Origin: Glandiceps talaboti
Taxonomy: Eukaryota > Hemichordata > Enteropneusta > Spengelidae
Direction: 5' to 3'
DNA: 64,000 bases
NCBI RefSeq assembly: GCF_964340395.1
Contig: NC_135559.1
Location: forward strand, 4,332,501 to 4,396,500
The notes under the pieces were generated by a model. The model worked only from the letters and a program-made list of their open reading frames with translations. It was not told the DNA's origin and ran no database searches. Positions 51,798-63,898 of the stretch are shown in pieces. Within the stretch, counting starts at the first letter, position 1; each line of letters begins with the position of its first letter. The position numbers and the translations under genes were made by a program.

Positions 51798-51851
51798 ATA
51801 CATACATACATACATACATACATACATACATACATACATACATACATACAT

Positions 51852-51916
<65 letters not shown>

Positions 51917-51972
51917 TACATACATACATACATACATACATACATACATACATACATACATACATACATACA
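51798..51972. repeat. (CATA)n-(CA)n microsatellite
   Basis: CATA blocks interrupted twice by CA dinucleotide blocks, the mirror arrangement of the tract in the gene E intron. Confidence 0.96.
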
Positions 51973-52799
51973 AAGCAATAGACTTTCGGAGTATGGTCAT
52001 AATATAAAAAGCATATTTTTATTGCAGACATAAAATAAATTTCCTTTCTGTAATCTTTGTTCTAACAAAAAAAATGCATAGGAAAAAAGACGTACACAGA
52101 TTGTAGTATGTATTAAATGTAGTAACGTGTACAAGGATAAAACTGTTTATATAATTCGGTGTCTATTTCCGTGAGCTAATGAACTGTACAGTAAAATAAG
52201 TGTATTTAAAAAATATCTCAGACTCCACTTCTTTCAGATATACTGATAGTTTTTGTTTTTCTCCAAGTTGGTCCCATTTCCATTTACATTTTACACGTGC
52301 ACGTCACGTGATCATAAATCTGGTGACTGAAAGCTGGAAATAGAACACACAGTTTGTACTCATACTCTAGCTCTCACTCGGAGTGGCAGACATGTAAATG
52401 TATCTTTAAGATTGTCCGATACGAATGAACCAGTGTTTCTCTATAAATGCGATATTATGGAAGGTCAAAGACGAATCCTTACTGTAATGTCTATGACCCC
52501 TAGCTAGTCTAAGACTCAAACTTTAGGTTCTTACCACAAATGGTATCTCTATCTCTATTTATATGTACAAGACATCGGAAAGAAACGACTTAGAAAGCAG
52601 CCTTAAAATCAATTCTATCCTTAATCTGGTTTTGAAAAAGACGCATTACAACTGACTATAGAAATCTTCGACATTATTACTGGGTACTAACGCCGACAGT
52701 TCTAAATATTCAAGCTTAAGAACGAATATGAAGATGTCATTAAAATATTTTTATTTTTATTTTCATGTGTTAATTGGATCCCCATTCAAACCACGATCC

Positions 52800-52805
52800 T
52801 TTATT
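52800..52805 (-). promoter_or_regulatory. Candidate polyadenylation signal for gene F
   Basis: TTTATT on the plus strand is AATAAA in gene F sense, about 140 bases after its stop codon. Confidence 0.35.
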
Positions 52806-52944
52806 CTCAATTCAGAAAGAATGTCTATATCTGTGATTTCGCCTTGTAAATCAGAGATCTCTTGGTCCATTTGTTCATTTACACAATAAACACATATATT
52901 TGGCACGTATTTCATCTTGAAAACAAAGCTATAGGCTTTAGTGT

Positions 52945-53360
52945 CTATATATAGTTCGGGTATAATAGCTGACCATTGAAAGTATTATAGTTGAAATCGT
53001 TGCCATAGAGACCGAAGTCTTCCGAGGGACCGAGGAGCAGCCAGACTTGATCTCCTTCCACTAACTGTATCATTGCACTTTGGGTCTGCATCACTTTACG
53101 GTCGCTTGCGTCCGTTGTCATGGCGACAACCGCACCATCATTCAGCATGAGGGCAACACCGATGTGTTTGTGATCGTAACTCCTCATCGTGTAGGAGAAG
53201 TAGTAAATGCCAGGAATCGAGCAAGTAAACAACCCTTTACCACGTTCAAAGGCTTTCCCCTTATTTGCTGTATTTTTTTGGAAAGTGATCAATTGTGGCG
53301 TGTCCGACAGTCCAAGGAGTGGTTGGGTACGGATGGAGGAAAATGCACATTTTTTGTTCG
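52945..53360 (-). CDS. Gene F exon 2: globular C1q domain
   Basis: The minus-strand acceptor CCTTTTATTTCCAG precedes residues 285-422, starting SNKKCAFSSIRTQP. Landmarks are ITFQKNTANKGKAF, FTCSIPGIYYFSY, MRSYDHKHIGVALML, TTDASDRKVMQTQS, GDQVWLLLGPSEDFGLYGN and FNGQLLYPNYI. It keeps both domain cysteines (KCAF, FTCS), unlike its neighbour E. ITFQKN occurs only in E and F, supporting a pairwise duplication. Confidence 0.92.
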
Positions 53361-53487
53361 CTGGAAATAAAAGGAAAAAATGCTGGTTTAATTTAGATGT
53401 CTACAGTTTATGCGTACATTTCTCTCAAAGTCCAATACATACATACATACATACATACATACATACATACATACATACATACATACA

Positions 53488-53518
<31 letters not shown>

Positions 53519-53754
53519 TTTATTGATCAATGACATTTTGTGTTGAAACATCCTTTTTTTACTTTCGTCTGGAATCGTATACATAAAAACTTGCCTACTC
53601 GACTTTATGCAGGTACGTATCTCAAAGTGCACGTGGTCACATCATTGTGTGTGATTGGTGTATTGAGTCTGAGATTGAGTGTATGTTCATTTGGTGACTC
53701 ATCCTTTCGCGACATTTTATTTTACACTGAATACAATTTAAATGGATTACTTAC
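53361..53754 (-). other. Gene F intron with CATA repeat
   Basis: Intron of 394 bases in the same size class as gene E. Its microsatellite lies near the acceptor instead of the donor and is in opposite orientation relative to the gene, so the repeat was probably gained independently. Confidence 0.75.
53436..53516. repeat. (CATA)n microsatellite in gene F intron
   Basis: About 20 perfect units; TATG in gene F sense, ending about 75 bases before the acceptor. Confidence 0.96.
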
Positions 53755-54607
53755 ATTTCACTAAGTCAGTGAAAGTTCTCTCCATCTGGGTATACACCTC
53801 GTCTTCTGTAAGTTCCCGCCTATGACGATGACTGATAGATCTTCCCTGTCTACGGAAGGGGAACCCTCTTGTCGTTTCTTTTTCTGTCACCGAAGGGTTT
53901 GCTACAGCGGTAGGTTGTTGGGCAATACTGTCACTAGCATGTGGACGATGAGAACGTACAATATTAATCCCATTTCGTCCAGCGTTTTCAACAACTCTTG
54001 GTGTCATCATATCTGCAAAGGCTTTACCAAGAGCTTTCACCACATCCGGGTCGACATTGACTTCATTATCTGCTTCTTCTTCTTCTTCTTCGTCGTCGTC
54101 GGCGTTTCGGCCAGCTGATGGTCCACGATTGATGTTCTGTCTCATACCATGTATAAAATCGCGGTCTAAATTACTGACCCAACCATCCATCGAATTTCTG
54201 CCCTGAGATGGGCCTGTTTCGCCCCGGCCACCACCGTTTCCATTACAGGAACACCCTTCACTAAGCCTGTCTTCAATATCAGATAATGTCCTTGACTGGA
54301 CTTCATCGCTGCGAAGAAGCACTGGAACGTCTTCATTCAGTGTATTTATCTCATCCCTGACGTAACTAACATCACCTGATAACTGCGTTATAGCGCTAAT
54401 AGCCGACTCAAGCTGACGTTGTAAGATTTCAAACCGTCGAGATAATTCCTCATACTGGTCACTCAGAGCTTGGTACGAGGGCTCATTCGTCTGCACCGTT
54501 GCTAGAGTAGGCTCCCTGCCCCTGTTTCTGTCACGCACGCGTCTCGAATTGACGGCATCACTTAATACCAAGACAAAGACAACCGCTATCAATAACTTGA
54601 CATTCAT
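53755..54607 (-). CDS. Gene F exon 1: signal peptide, coiled coil, cysteine pair and furin-type site
   Basis: Residues 1-284 of a 422-residue protein. The signal peptide covers 3-18 and is followed by a basic stretch (SRRVRDRNRGR). The coiled coil runs about 44-115 (YEELSRRFEILQRQLE). Cys119 and Cys121 (EGCSCNG) precede a Gly-rich hinge. The two E-G helices are MDGWVSNLDRDFIHGM (140-155) and VDPDVVKALGKAFADMM (185-201), separated by an acidic run at 170-180. RHRR at 261-264 before Glu265 fits a furin site, then LTEDEVYTQMERTFTDLVK leads to the junction. The minus-strand donor is GTGAAAT|GTAAGT, phase 1. It is the closest paralogue of gene E in exon 1. Confidence 0.88.
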
Positions 54608-54841
54608 GATGGGATTTCGTCGTGGTGCCCAATAATATAGAATTGTAGATGTCTAAATGAAGTCTATGGAGAGAAAAAAACACAAAATACAAGAAAATGA
54701 AGTGAGATGCGTATATTTCTATACAAAATAAATCATTAACACATTAGCCCAGTCATGTATTTGGTCAAACGTCTCGCGCATTAGTGCTACCTTGTTAATC
54801 ATACGAATGGGACAGGATAGTTTTATTGCTGTTGTAGTTGT

Positions 54842-55480
54842 TGAATTGAATTGAATTGAATTTATTTTCACCGGAAACATAAGGTAATAACATTACAGAG
54901 AGGAAAATACAAATACAGTAAAAGAAAATGCTCTGGTGAGGACCATGGAAATAGTTTACTAGAAACTAATCTAGTCCATGGTCCTTATCCTGTCAAAATA
55001 TAGAAGGTAAAGATACACGGCGTACTTATGATAAATAATTAATAATAACAAATAATATAGTAATAATCAATACACACATACATATTCACAAATCTATTAT
55101 AGCACATGTACAGAAAAAGATATTTACATATTTACAGTACAAATTAGAATCAAGAGAAAAGGTGTGTCTTTATACATTTTTTAAATTCATGTCGCTTGTG
55201 TATATTCTTAAGTTTGTTTGGTAGGGAGTTCCAATGTTTGGGTAATGCATATTTGAAATTCTTTTGACAAATTGTAAGATTAACTTTTGGAATGGGAATG
55301 TTACAACTGAGGGCTGATCTGGTAGGGTAGCTATGGGATAGACGGTTAGTAATGTAGTGGTTAATATTATGAGCATAGCGGTTATTTTGTAAGTCATAGA
55401 CAAACATGCATGTTTGGAATTTACACAGTTTATGGATATCTAATATGCGGAGTTGATTGAAAAGGGGCGCAGAATGTTGT
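54842..55480 (-). mobile_element. 5'-truncated LINE (CR1/L2-like), 3' end only
   Basis: Minus-strand residues before the stop at 55150 read SHSYPTRSALSCNIPIP..NFKYALPKHWNSLPNKLKN..HEFKKCIKTHLFS. H-x-Y-x-T-R, then x-W-N-S-L-P-x-x-x-K and a final basic-Leu-Phe tail, is the usual C-terminus of many invertebrate LINE ORF2 proteins after the reverse transcriptase. A 3' UTR of about 300 bases ends in four TTCAA-type repeats at 54842-54862. The 3' UTR contains AGGACCATGG/CCATGGTCCT, a stem-loop. The reverse transcriptase and endonuclease are absent. The left part of the frame runs into the adjacent CAA repeat. Confidence 0.75.
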
Positions 55481-55483
55481 TTC

Positions 55484-55547
<64 letters not shown>

Positions 55548-55550
55548 GGG
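55484..55550. repeat. (TTG)n-(GGT)n trinucleotide tract at the LINE truncation point
   Basis: About 16 TTG then five GGT units, followed by T and G homopolymers to 55575. Confidence 0.94.
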
Positions 55551-55884
55551 GTTTTTTTTGTTTAGGGGGGGGGGGCAGGACTAACATTTTCTATAGCTGT
55601 TTTTCTCTCTTACAGTGTAATCCTAACCTGACTGTGGCTTTTCTGTCTTGATGACTTGAAGGAGGGTGATTCCAATGATCACGATGTTTCTGAATGTCTT
55701 GGCAAATCTTAGGGCGTGAAACCGTGAATAACGAGAATGTGATGCTATTCAAACACTAGAAAGGCGTATATATTTATCTTAATAGTACACTGAGACTGTA
55801 CATATATTCATTTATCTAAGTAGCTAACTCCCCCATCCCCACACATGCACGATATCACGTTGAGGTACGAGACAGTAAGTGCCA

Positions 55885-55976
55885 GTCGTCTGGATAAGAA
55901 ACTGACCAATCGCCTTGACAACAAACTGACCAGTCGCCTTGACAACAAACTGACCAGTCGCCTGGATAACAACTGG
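55885..55976. repeat. 24-bp tandem repeat, four copies
   Basis: CGCCTTGACAACAAACTGACCAGT is repeated with small changes; the frame RLDNKLTS is kept because 24 is a multiple of three. The surrounding frame of 78 codons has no other support, so I call it non-coding. Confidence 0.85.
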
Positions 55977-58944
55977 TCCGAAAGAGAACTATTATTTCCT
56001 CTTTTTAAAGTCTTTAATTTACGAAAGGCATCACTATTTCAATATGATAATATTACAATCACTTCATACAATCCAGAATAAACTTCTGTAGGAAGTGTCC
56101 CATAATGAACTTTTCCTAAGCAGTTTCGATTTTCTTCTTTTCCAAAGAGTTACGTGGTATAGATAATTCCCATCGATCGCATCCTATGTCATGCTTGACT
56201 GTGGTCTTTGTACCATCAACCCCAGCCCTTGACATTTTGATGGCTTCAATATTACATTTATAAGTAAAACAAGGAACATCACTGTCGATTTCAATCCTAG
56301 CAACTTCATAGGTCAAATGATTCATTTTATGGTTCCCAACCTCTAGATATATTAGTAATCACAGTTGTCATCACGTAACTTTGGCAAATCATCAAGTTAT
56401 TCAGGAAATAATTAAGGTCATGGATTGTTGGTATAGATGGTCACAGACTAATTAATCATTTTAGTATAGTTCGGTTATTTGACAATCAAATCATGTAAAG
56501 ATGAAACTGTGCACACTTTGCATATGTGAATCATGTCGACTACTGTATATGTTCGTGACTCCCCCCCCCCCACCATCCCCATGGCCTCGTTTGCCGTTTT
56601 GTACGACTAGCATTTTATTGTAGTTGTAGTTAAATGCAAGCAGCGTTTTTGAAGAAAAACTGTATTAATAGCATCTTAGGGTGTTATGCTGATTCACTAT
56701 GCTTACATACAGCTACAACAGAGTGTTCGCCAGAATATTGTACCTCGCATTTAATGATCAACGTAAATCACTTGACACATTGGGACTGTTCTTTTAGTGG
56801 CAGATAATACTATTGTAACACAGCTGGATTGTGATTGAAGCGAGAGTTTTGTTTATATTCATTCAGCTTTTGAAATTTCCCTCAATAACAATCATGCTGT
56901 GTTCAGTAGCAAACGTGTTATTATCTATCAAGTAAAACAACAGCATAGACTTGCCAAATTATGAACTTTGATCATAAATGTATACAGTGCCATATACTAG
57001 TCTTGTAGCGAATACTGCTTCTTTTAGTTGTAATCTCGTTCAGCAACATGTATGCCTTGAAGGTCGTAAATGTTAGCTTTCTCTACCACTCCAACCTGAC
57101 GAATGTCAATTTTGGATTAAATGTCATAGTTCTAGGGTCGGCTTAGACTATGTGTCAAATATGTAGTTCAATTTTAAAGTGAAATCATATTGTTATGATT
57201 AACATAGTGCCCTATTTGGTATTCCGATACTCGTGCGATAAGGTTAAATGCCATGTGCGAGACGTGGAAATATGGTGAATTAGAATTAGTTGGATAGATC
57301 GATAACGTGACTTCATAAAACTTTTATCCCAAGTACACGTGCTACCAGTGACAGCATGGCCACGACATTCACCCCCTCTCTGAGGCTCGTCGAGTAAAAG
57401 CGACCCTGTATTAACTGGCCATGTTGACAAGGACAGTGCTCAGCACCGTCCAACACAAAAATGACAAATCTGATAAGTTTTTTGGTACAGCCGAAGTTAT
57501 TTTAAACCAGGATCATGGAAATAATCACAATTAAGCAACAAAAAAATGAAGCGATTTTTCAATACTTTAGGAAGTGGGGCAATTAAACCACATTTCCCCG
57601 CGTTGAAACGTTGGTGTAAATCTGTAGCAAACTGTATCTCTGCATGTGGATATAGCAAGACACAGACTAAAGTTCTAATGAAGGGCCACTTCTCCCCTCC
57701 AATCGCCAATCTCCCCACGCAGTTTCATTATGAATGCTGTAGAATAGTCGTTGAATATAACTTGAAGGTAAATGGTAATCCACGGTATGGTTTTGTTTTT
57801 GCGGGAAATAACAACACTTGGATTTGCAATGACAGTCAGACGAATTTGTTTCCGATTGACATATTTTTAAAACAACTTTGGTAAAGTTAATTTCGTACAA
57901 AAGTCAGAGGCTGAAAACTGATCCTACTTGCCCTCCTGGTCACCGATGTCCAAGGAGGTAGTGACGGACTTGTCAACATCCTAATCTGTATATACAACGT
58001 CACAACACTGTACTTACCGTGTACACAGTTCACCGGCGTCTCGTTTGACCAGATAGCTTTCCTGTGCGTTCTAACTTGTACTGACATATGATTGAAAAGT
58101 CAGATGTTTATAAATGAGGTGGTTATCCTTGTAAACAACTCATGCTAAGTGTCAATGACAGGCCGATCCATGCGTCATCGACTACGTCACGGATCTTAGC
58201 CAATCGGACACATGCGTTTCTTTCCATATATAGTGATGTGACATAGTACAGACACTGGATTACTCGTAAGACCCACTTTATCGATTCTTTCTCAGACCAC
58301 TCACAGTAGATTCTTTGAAAGGATAAACGTTGTTGTGACGTAAGACCTACAACAGATGGACAATAGATTACATCTGTACAAAGCTCAGAGATAATGTCAT
58401 TGTCTTATTACGTATACTTTTTTGTTTTGAAAATCCAACGTCATAGCAAACAACATACCCTAGAGACTGGAAAAAGTCAACAATTCCTAAAAAAAAAGAA
58501 AAAGCAATCGCTCTGCCATATATAATAGTAACACAAGACAATAGTACGTGACACACGACACTTGGCAAAAAGCTGATAGAATTTAGAAATAATAAAATAT
58601 CTAAATAAACAAAATTTGAAAGCTACAAAAATAAAACACTTTGCAGACATTTTATTTATCCATCTTCTTATCTCTTTCATAAGATACTTTGATAAACTCA
58701 AGATTGACATAGGAAACCTTTCAAGTGTCACCTAAACTCTTGGGCTGTGGAGTGACCGGTGATTGCTGGACAAATACACATCATGTAACATATCTTGTTT
58801 CGGATGATTGCTATCCATAATTGCAAACAATATGCAATGGTCGCGTTATAAGCTGGACACAGTTTCAATTACCGATAACAGCTGTAATTACGTGTACTGT
58901 CTGGGTCCCAGTAGAGTGTAAATAACATATTAGGCGGGGGAAAT

Positions 58945-59712
58945 AGCATTGAATGAAATGGACAAGAAAGTAACACTCTGGAATGTGCAAGATTATAGCA
59001 CTCTGAAATAGTCATGAAAATAGCACTAAATGAAATTGACGAGAAATTAACACTAATATAGTCAAGGGAATAACACTGAACTGAAATGGACAAGGGAATA
59101 ACACTGAAATGTACCACAAGGGAATGACACTGAAATGGACAAGAATTTAACACTGAAATGGACAAGGGAATAACATTGGAATGGACAAGGGAATAACACT
59201 GAAATGTACCACAAGGGAATGACACTGAAATGTACAAGAATTTAACACTGAAATGGACAAGGGAATAACATTGGAATGGACAAGGGAATGACACTGAAAT
59301 GTACCACAAGGGAATGACACTGAAATGTACAAGAATTTAACACTGAAATGGACAAGGGAATAACATTGGAATGGACAAGGGAATAACACTGAAATGTACA
59401 AGAATTTAACACTGAAATGGACAAGGGAATAACATTGGAATGGACAAGGGAATAACACTGAAATGTACAAGAATTTAACACTGAAATGGACAAGGGAATA
59501 ACATTGGAATGGACAAGGGAATAACACTGACATGTACAAGGGGATAACACTGAAATGTACAAGGGAATAACACTGAAATGTACAAGAATTTAGCACTGAA
59601 ATGTACAAGGGAATAACACTGACAACAAGTTTAATAGCACTGAAGTGTACAAGGGAATAACACTGAAATGGACAAGAAAATAACTCTGAAATGAACAAGC
59701 GAAGAACACTGG
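58945..59712. repeat. 23-bp minisatellite with higher-order pattern
   Basis: More than 30 copies of a unit near GGGAATAACACTGAAATGGACAA. Variants alternate: AAGAATTTAACACTGAAATG, AAGGGAATAACATTGGAATG and a longer form with GTACCACAAGGG. The block of variants repeats several times between 59120 and 59500. Minus-strand frames reading PFQCYSLVHFSV come from the array. Confidence 0.93.
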
Positions 59713-60969
59713 AATGAATGTTTTTCATTTGTCCAGTCACATTTCCTGCCTCGCCCCTGGAAAAATTGATACTACTAGTAGCCAAAATTGTTAGACCCAC
59801 TGCTGTTTAGTTTGATGAACCTTTGCACAGTCACACATCTCGTGTTTGACTTTATAACATGAGTCAAATATTTTAACATCTAGTTATAAATAAATAATCA
59901 AAATGTCCGTACATTATCGTGTGATTTACTCGACCCAATGTATTCATGTAGTCATAACATTTACTTGGTCCCTGGTACGCAGGGTTGGTAACGTTTATCT
60001 AGTGTGGTTAGTTTTCAATTGACTGTTTATTTTCATAAGAGCGATATCGTGTTGCTAGACGCTACCAACTACCGTCGAACATATGGAATGTATCAAACAC
60101 TGTGTATAAACACTCTGTACACCGCTTTATATAGAACGCTCTGTTGTGAGTTGGCAGTTTCTATAAAGTATACATCTCGCTACTTACATCAGAAACCGCA
60201 GAAGTCAGTACGCGTGAACTTTATATAGAGGATCGGCATCCTGGTAGGCGTGCGTGGAAAGTAGAATAGGGTTGAGATAGGACAGGATGGGTAGGGTGAA
60301 CTGTGTCATGATGGAATGGGACAATATTACGTACATATCAAGGCATGGCAATTTTAACGAAGAAATAAGATCTGATTCGATGTTTTTAGACGTCATATGA
60401 TGATAGGCAATACAACAAAGTGAATGAAACACTTTGTAAAACTTTCATCACACCATTACAGAAGCCAAATAAACAACAGTCACACAAAGAATAACAACAT
60501 TTTAAAAAGTAAACTATGTACTTGCAAAGATGGGATATCGATCACGATAAACTGAGTCACTATAGTTACCCGCATGTAACTTCAAATGTGTATAACGTCA
60601 CACTGACAATGTACAACAATTTTCACTTTAAATCTGAAAATCTCAGAATGTCTCAAAGTTGCAAACGTGTCTGTTTTTTTTAATCAACCCAACGACTTTG
60701 TTGTGTGTTCGTTCGATATAAAATTTAAAATTTACCTTCCTCTCCCAGGTACTTGTTCCGGTCGTTATATTTTAATTATCAAAAGATATCATTTTGATAT
60801 TTGATATTTTACATTTTTTGCACAATTTAATTTCTATTCATGGTCAATGACCGCGATGTATTACTGTGTACCGTGATAATCACACTAAATCATAATACGG
60901 ATTTGTCATCACCAACGCACTTTCCGGCAAGATAAACACATTTTGGTTTAGATTTATGTTGGCAAAGGA

Positions 60970-60978
60970 TATATAAAA
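60970..60978 (+). promoter_or_regulatory. TATA box of gene G
   Basis: TATATAAAA lies 93 bases before the gene G start codon and predicts transcription from about 61000, with a 5' UTR of about 60 bases. It is the only convincing TATA box among the seven genes. Confidence 0.6.
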
Positions 60979-61062
60979 ATGTCACCTTGTCCTGTCTGCA
61001 CATTGTGAAGTACAGTCTGTAACAACAAATACAGAACAAGAGGCTCTGGATAACTGGACAAC

Positions 61063-61972
61063 ATGGCACACTGGTGTTTCGTTCTACTGTGCATTAGCGG
61101 AGCTTTAGAAGAATTTTCAGCGCTCGAATGGCATCAGACGCCGTACCCAGCAAAACGGTTGTCCGCAATGACGTTAGACGATCTGGTCGTTCACTTCGAG
61201 GAGCTGTCGAAGAACTACAATTTATTGCAAAACTTGTTCCAAGAAATAAAGAAGAGTAACTCTGAATTGCAGGCTACTGTTGTTTATCAAGCGTCACGTC
61301 TTGATCAGCTACAACAATTTGTAGAAGACGTCCCGAGAATGGAGCGTGAACGTCGTCAACTCTTAACAAGGGTACAGGCATTGGAGGAAAGATTGGCAGG
61401 TATGACAACCGACGGACAGGTAACGTGCCCAGAAGGTTGCTCTGAACCAGACGTGTCCACAAGCACGAAAGAAAACAATAAGACTAGAAGAGCTCTCAAC
61501 GAGGACTGGATAACGAAGGTGAAACCAGACATGATAAAAAAGATAAGACAACGTTTCCGTAGTAACATTGTTGCTAGGAAACAGGAGCAAACTACTGACA
61601 GTGAAGACCGTGAGGATGAGATGGATGAAGACACTATAAAAAGCCTGAGTAGAGCAATGGCCAAGTTGATTAAAAAGAACAAAGGAAATAGTTCCCCAGA
61701 AAGTCCTGCAGCTGAAGAAAATTCGCGACCTCAACTTGATGTGAGTGACGTACAAATGAGACCACTACCACCATTCAATCAGTATGTCCCAGCAAGGTAT
61801 CGTCGTTCACGTGACAGCAATGGACATAATAAGAATGGTAATAGTGGAAAGAATAACGGTCAGGGATCGGACATTCTGGTACGACAACGTAGATCTACAG
61901 AAGAAGAAGAAGAAGAAGAAGAAGAAGCACTACAAGCCCAACTAGAAGAAATTGTGAGAAATATCGTAATAG
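61063..61972 (+). CDS. Gene G exon 1: signal peptide, coiled coil, cysteine pair and furin-type site
   Basis: Residues 1-303 of a 440-residue protein. The signal peptide lies in about 2-20. Coiled-coil segments span 37-112 (HFEELSKNYNLLQNLF; RVQALEERLAG). Cys122 and Cys126 form a CxxxC pair (VTCPEGCSEP) at the place of CxC in E and F. The two subfamily helices are LNEDWITKVKPDMIKKI (145-161) and DEDTIKSLSRAMAKLIKK (188-205), more basic than in E and F. RYRR at 245-248 and RQRR at 274-277 are convertase-type sites; the second corresponds to those in E and F. A nine-Glu run and the helix LQAQLEEIVRNIVI close the exon. The donor is AATAG|GTAAGT, phase 1. Confidence 0.88.
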
Positions 61973-62011
61973 GTAAGTAATATCCGGAAAACACCTCTTT
62001 TGATCAATTTA

Positions 62012-62714
62012 ATCAATGTCTTCACAAAACTCAACTCAAAAAGTTTTCAAAAAATTCTGATTAGCTTTCGCCCTGTTAACAGAGCATCGTCGGTCAGGTC
62101 ATATTTAGTTTTCAAATTTCTCCAAATCTGTGCTGTAATGAAAGTTTGTTTCTGGTACATTTGAAATAATAAAAAAGAAATTATGGGATCACAATCTTGT
62201 TTTCAAGGAAAAACTATCTTTAATATAGTATTCGGCAATCATTTTGAAGAATTTTTAATATCATTTGATATCCATTTCAAAATTATCGAGAATTTTTCTT
62301 GAACAAAGTAACAACGTTAATTAGTTATGATTCATTATTTATATATAAACACACGGATATGAGTTAGAGAGACTTCAACATTTGGTGACATCATGGAACA
62401 GCCTGTATAGTACAGGTGTTTATCGAAGGATTTTATCTTGAGCGTTCTTAGAGGCATATTTCTTTAATTAGTATTTTTCTTGGCATAAAGTGTGACCATG
62501 GATGTTTCTTTTCTCAATGATAATCTGAAAAGCATATTTAAACCAAATTTGAATTTTTGAATCGATACTTTAATATTACGTTGTTTTTCAGGCTGTATCT
62601 TGCCTGCAAGTATTTCAGGCACTTCTTGATACTGAACTGACGATGCTCTGTTAACAGGGCGAAAGCTAGTCACAATTTTGGAAACCTTTTGAGTTGAGTT
62701 TTGCGGAGACATTC
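62012..62714. mobile_element. Non-autonomous DNA element with long terminal inverted repeats in gene G intron
   Basis: GAATGTCTTCACAAAACTCA-type left end (62012) and the right end TTTTGCGGAGACATTC (62714) are inverted. Both arms carry CTTTCGCCCTGTTAACAGAG and TCAACTCAAAA in mirrored order over about 80 bases. The centre of about 540 bases is AT-rich without a protein. It occupies most of the 812-base intron. Confidence 0.75.
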
Positions 62715-62784
62715 AGTTTCCATTTGTGTTCATGTACTTCTGAGATCTTAATTACTGATATTCATTTTTCTGCCCAAATTGCAG

Positions 62785-63197
62785 ACAAAAAACACGTTGC
62801 ATTTTCTACGTCCTTAACAACACCGTTACTGGGCAAAGACGATGGACCCCAGGTCGTCATCTTTGACCACGGGGAGGTCAATGAAGGCAACGCTTATGAC
62901 ATTGAGAATGGAGTATTCAAATGCCATACACCTGGTGTCTACTACTTTTCGTTTAACATGCGTTCCTATGACGACAAGCACCTCGGTGTGGCACTCATGT
63001 TGAACGACACCCCCGTGGTTACCATGACGACTGATGCGAGTGAGAGGAAAGTGATGCAATCTCAAAGTGTGATACTAACGCTGAAGAAGAAAGACGAAGT
63101 GTGGCTGATGCTCGGTCCATCTCAAGACTTCGCCATCTACGCAAGATACGACTTCACGTATAATACATTAAATGGTATCTTACTTTATGGCAAATAA
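62785..63197 (+). CDS. Gene G exon 2: globular C1q domain
   Basis: The acceptor TGCCCAAATTGCAG ends at 62784. Residues 304-440 start DKKHVAFSTSLTTP and have FKCHTPGVYYFSFNMRSYDD, GVALML, TTDASERKVMQSQS, DEVWLMLGPSQDFAIY and LNGILLYGK. There is one cysteine (FKCH). NDT gives a possible sequon. The usual ANKGKDFD is replaced by VNEGNAYDIE and FNG by LNG, making this the most diverged of the E-G heads. Confidence 0.92.
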
Positions 63198-63418
63198 CTG
63201 ACAAGTTTGAAGAGTTACGTACATATTATTCCGATTATCTAACACTAGACTACTGACATTAGTATTATAGTAACAATTATACTCAATACTTTGATGAATT
63301 TATTAAAATGGCAGAAGCTGAGTTTATTATAAAACTTGTTTTCTTCTAGGAAATAGAAGTATTTTCATAAACTTTGGTATCTTGAGAGTCGTTTTATGAT
63401 TTCACATTATATAAATTA

Positions 63419-63586
63419 CGCTCGGTTGCCAAGAAACACCAAATGTAAACTCTTTTTCTCACCTCTGTTGTTCTTTCAGTGATACTCTTAAGAGCTTTTG
63501 TCATGAATATTCAGTGTACATCTAACAAATATTCATGCCTGCAGCGTTGAAAAAGTATCAACTTGGTGTTTCTTGGCAACCGAGCG
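63419..63586. mobile_element. 168-bp MITE with 24-bp perfect terminal inverted repeats
   Basis: CGCTCGGTTGCCAAGAAACA starts the left repeat (63419-63442), and its exact reverse complement ends at 63586. The 120-base centre is unique. No convincing target duplication was found by eye. Confidence 0.8.
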
Positions 63587-63698
63587 AAAATTATCTGATG
63601 TAAAATCATGAAAGAAAACAGACGTGTATGAACGTCAAGAAGACAGAGAATTTCTTATATTTTTGCTTTAATGTTTAACAATGTTTAGGGTCGGCGGC

Positions 63699-63898
63699 AA
63701 TCTGATTAAAATCCGATGTGGTGAAAGCGGCTAGATGTCCTTATTTACCTCTATTCATCGTGTTGTGACGTTTGTTTTGTTCGGAGTGATCGCGTGGGAA
63801 GGCGGCGATCACTCCGAACAAAACAAACGTCACAACACGATGAATAGAGGTAAATAAGGACATCTAGCCGCTTTCACCACATCGGATTTTAATCAGAT
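63699..63898. mobile_element. Foldback hairpin element, AATCTGATTAAAATCCGATG family, copy 2
   Basis: Starts AATCTGATTAAAATCCGATG and ends ATCGGATTTTAATCAGAT, with arms of about 90 bases that are close to perfect and a loop of roughly 15. A 12-base direct repeat AGGGTCGGCGGC flanks it (63687-63698 and 63899-63910), a clear target duplication. The outer 20 bases match the element at 31.1 kb, but the inner arms differ. Confidence 0.88.

Larger units (their letters stand above)
54608..61062. other. Interval between the divergent genes F and G
   Basis: 6.5 kb without a host gene that I can support. It contains a LINE tail, a four-copy 24-bp repeat, a poly-C run at 56561-56572, and the 23-bp minisatellite. 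Open frames at 57546-57884 and 57497-57718 overlap on opposite strands and match nothing I know. 56000-58900 and 59720-60950 are otherwise plain. Confidence 0.5.

Noticed and set aside
53080-53370. Open frames antisense to the C1q exons (also at 16522-16764, 30653-30889, 62826-63065)
   Set aside because: They recur because the sense exons are conserved. The antisense proteins have no signal, domain or splice plan of their own.
57497-57884. Overlapping open frames on both strands (112 and 73 codons)
   Set aside because: Neither resembles a family that I know; both strands open suggests chance or old repeat sequence.
58869-59800. Minus-strand frames of 106-217 codons reading PFQCYSLVHFSV repeats
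   Set aside because: The 23-bp unit is not a multiple of three, and the open frames depend wholly on the minisatellite.
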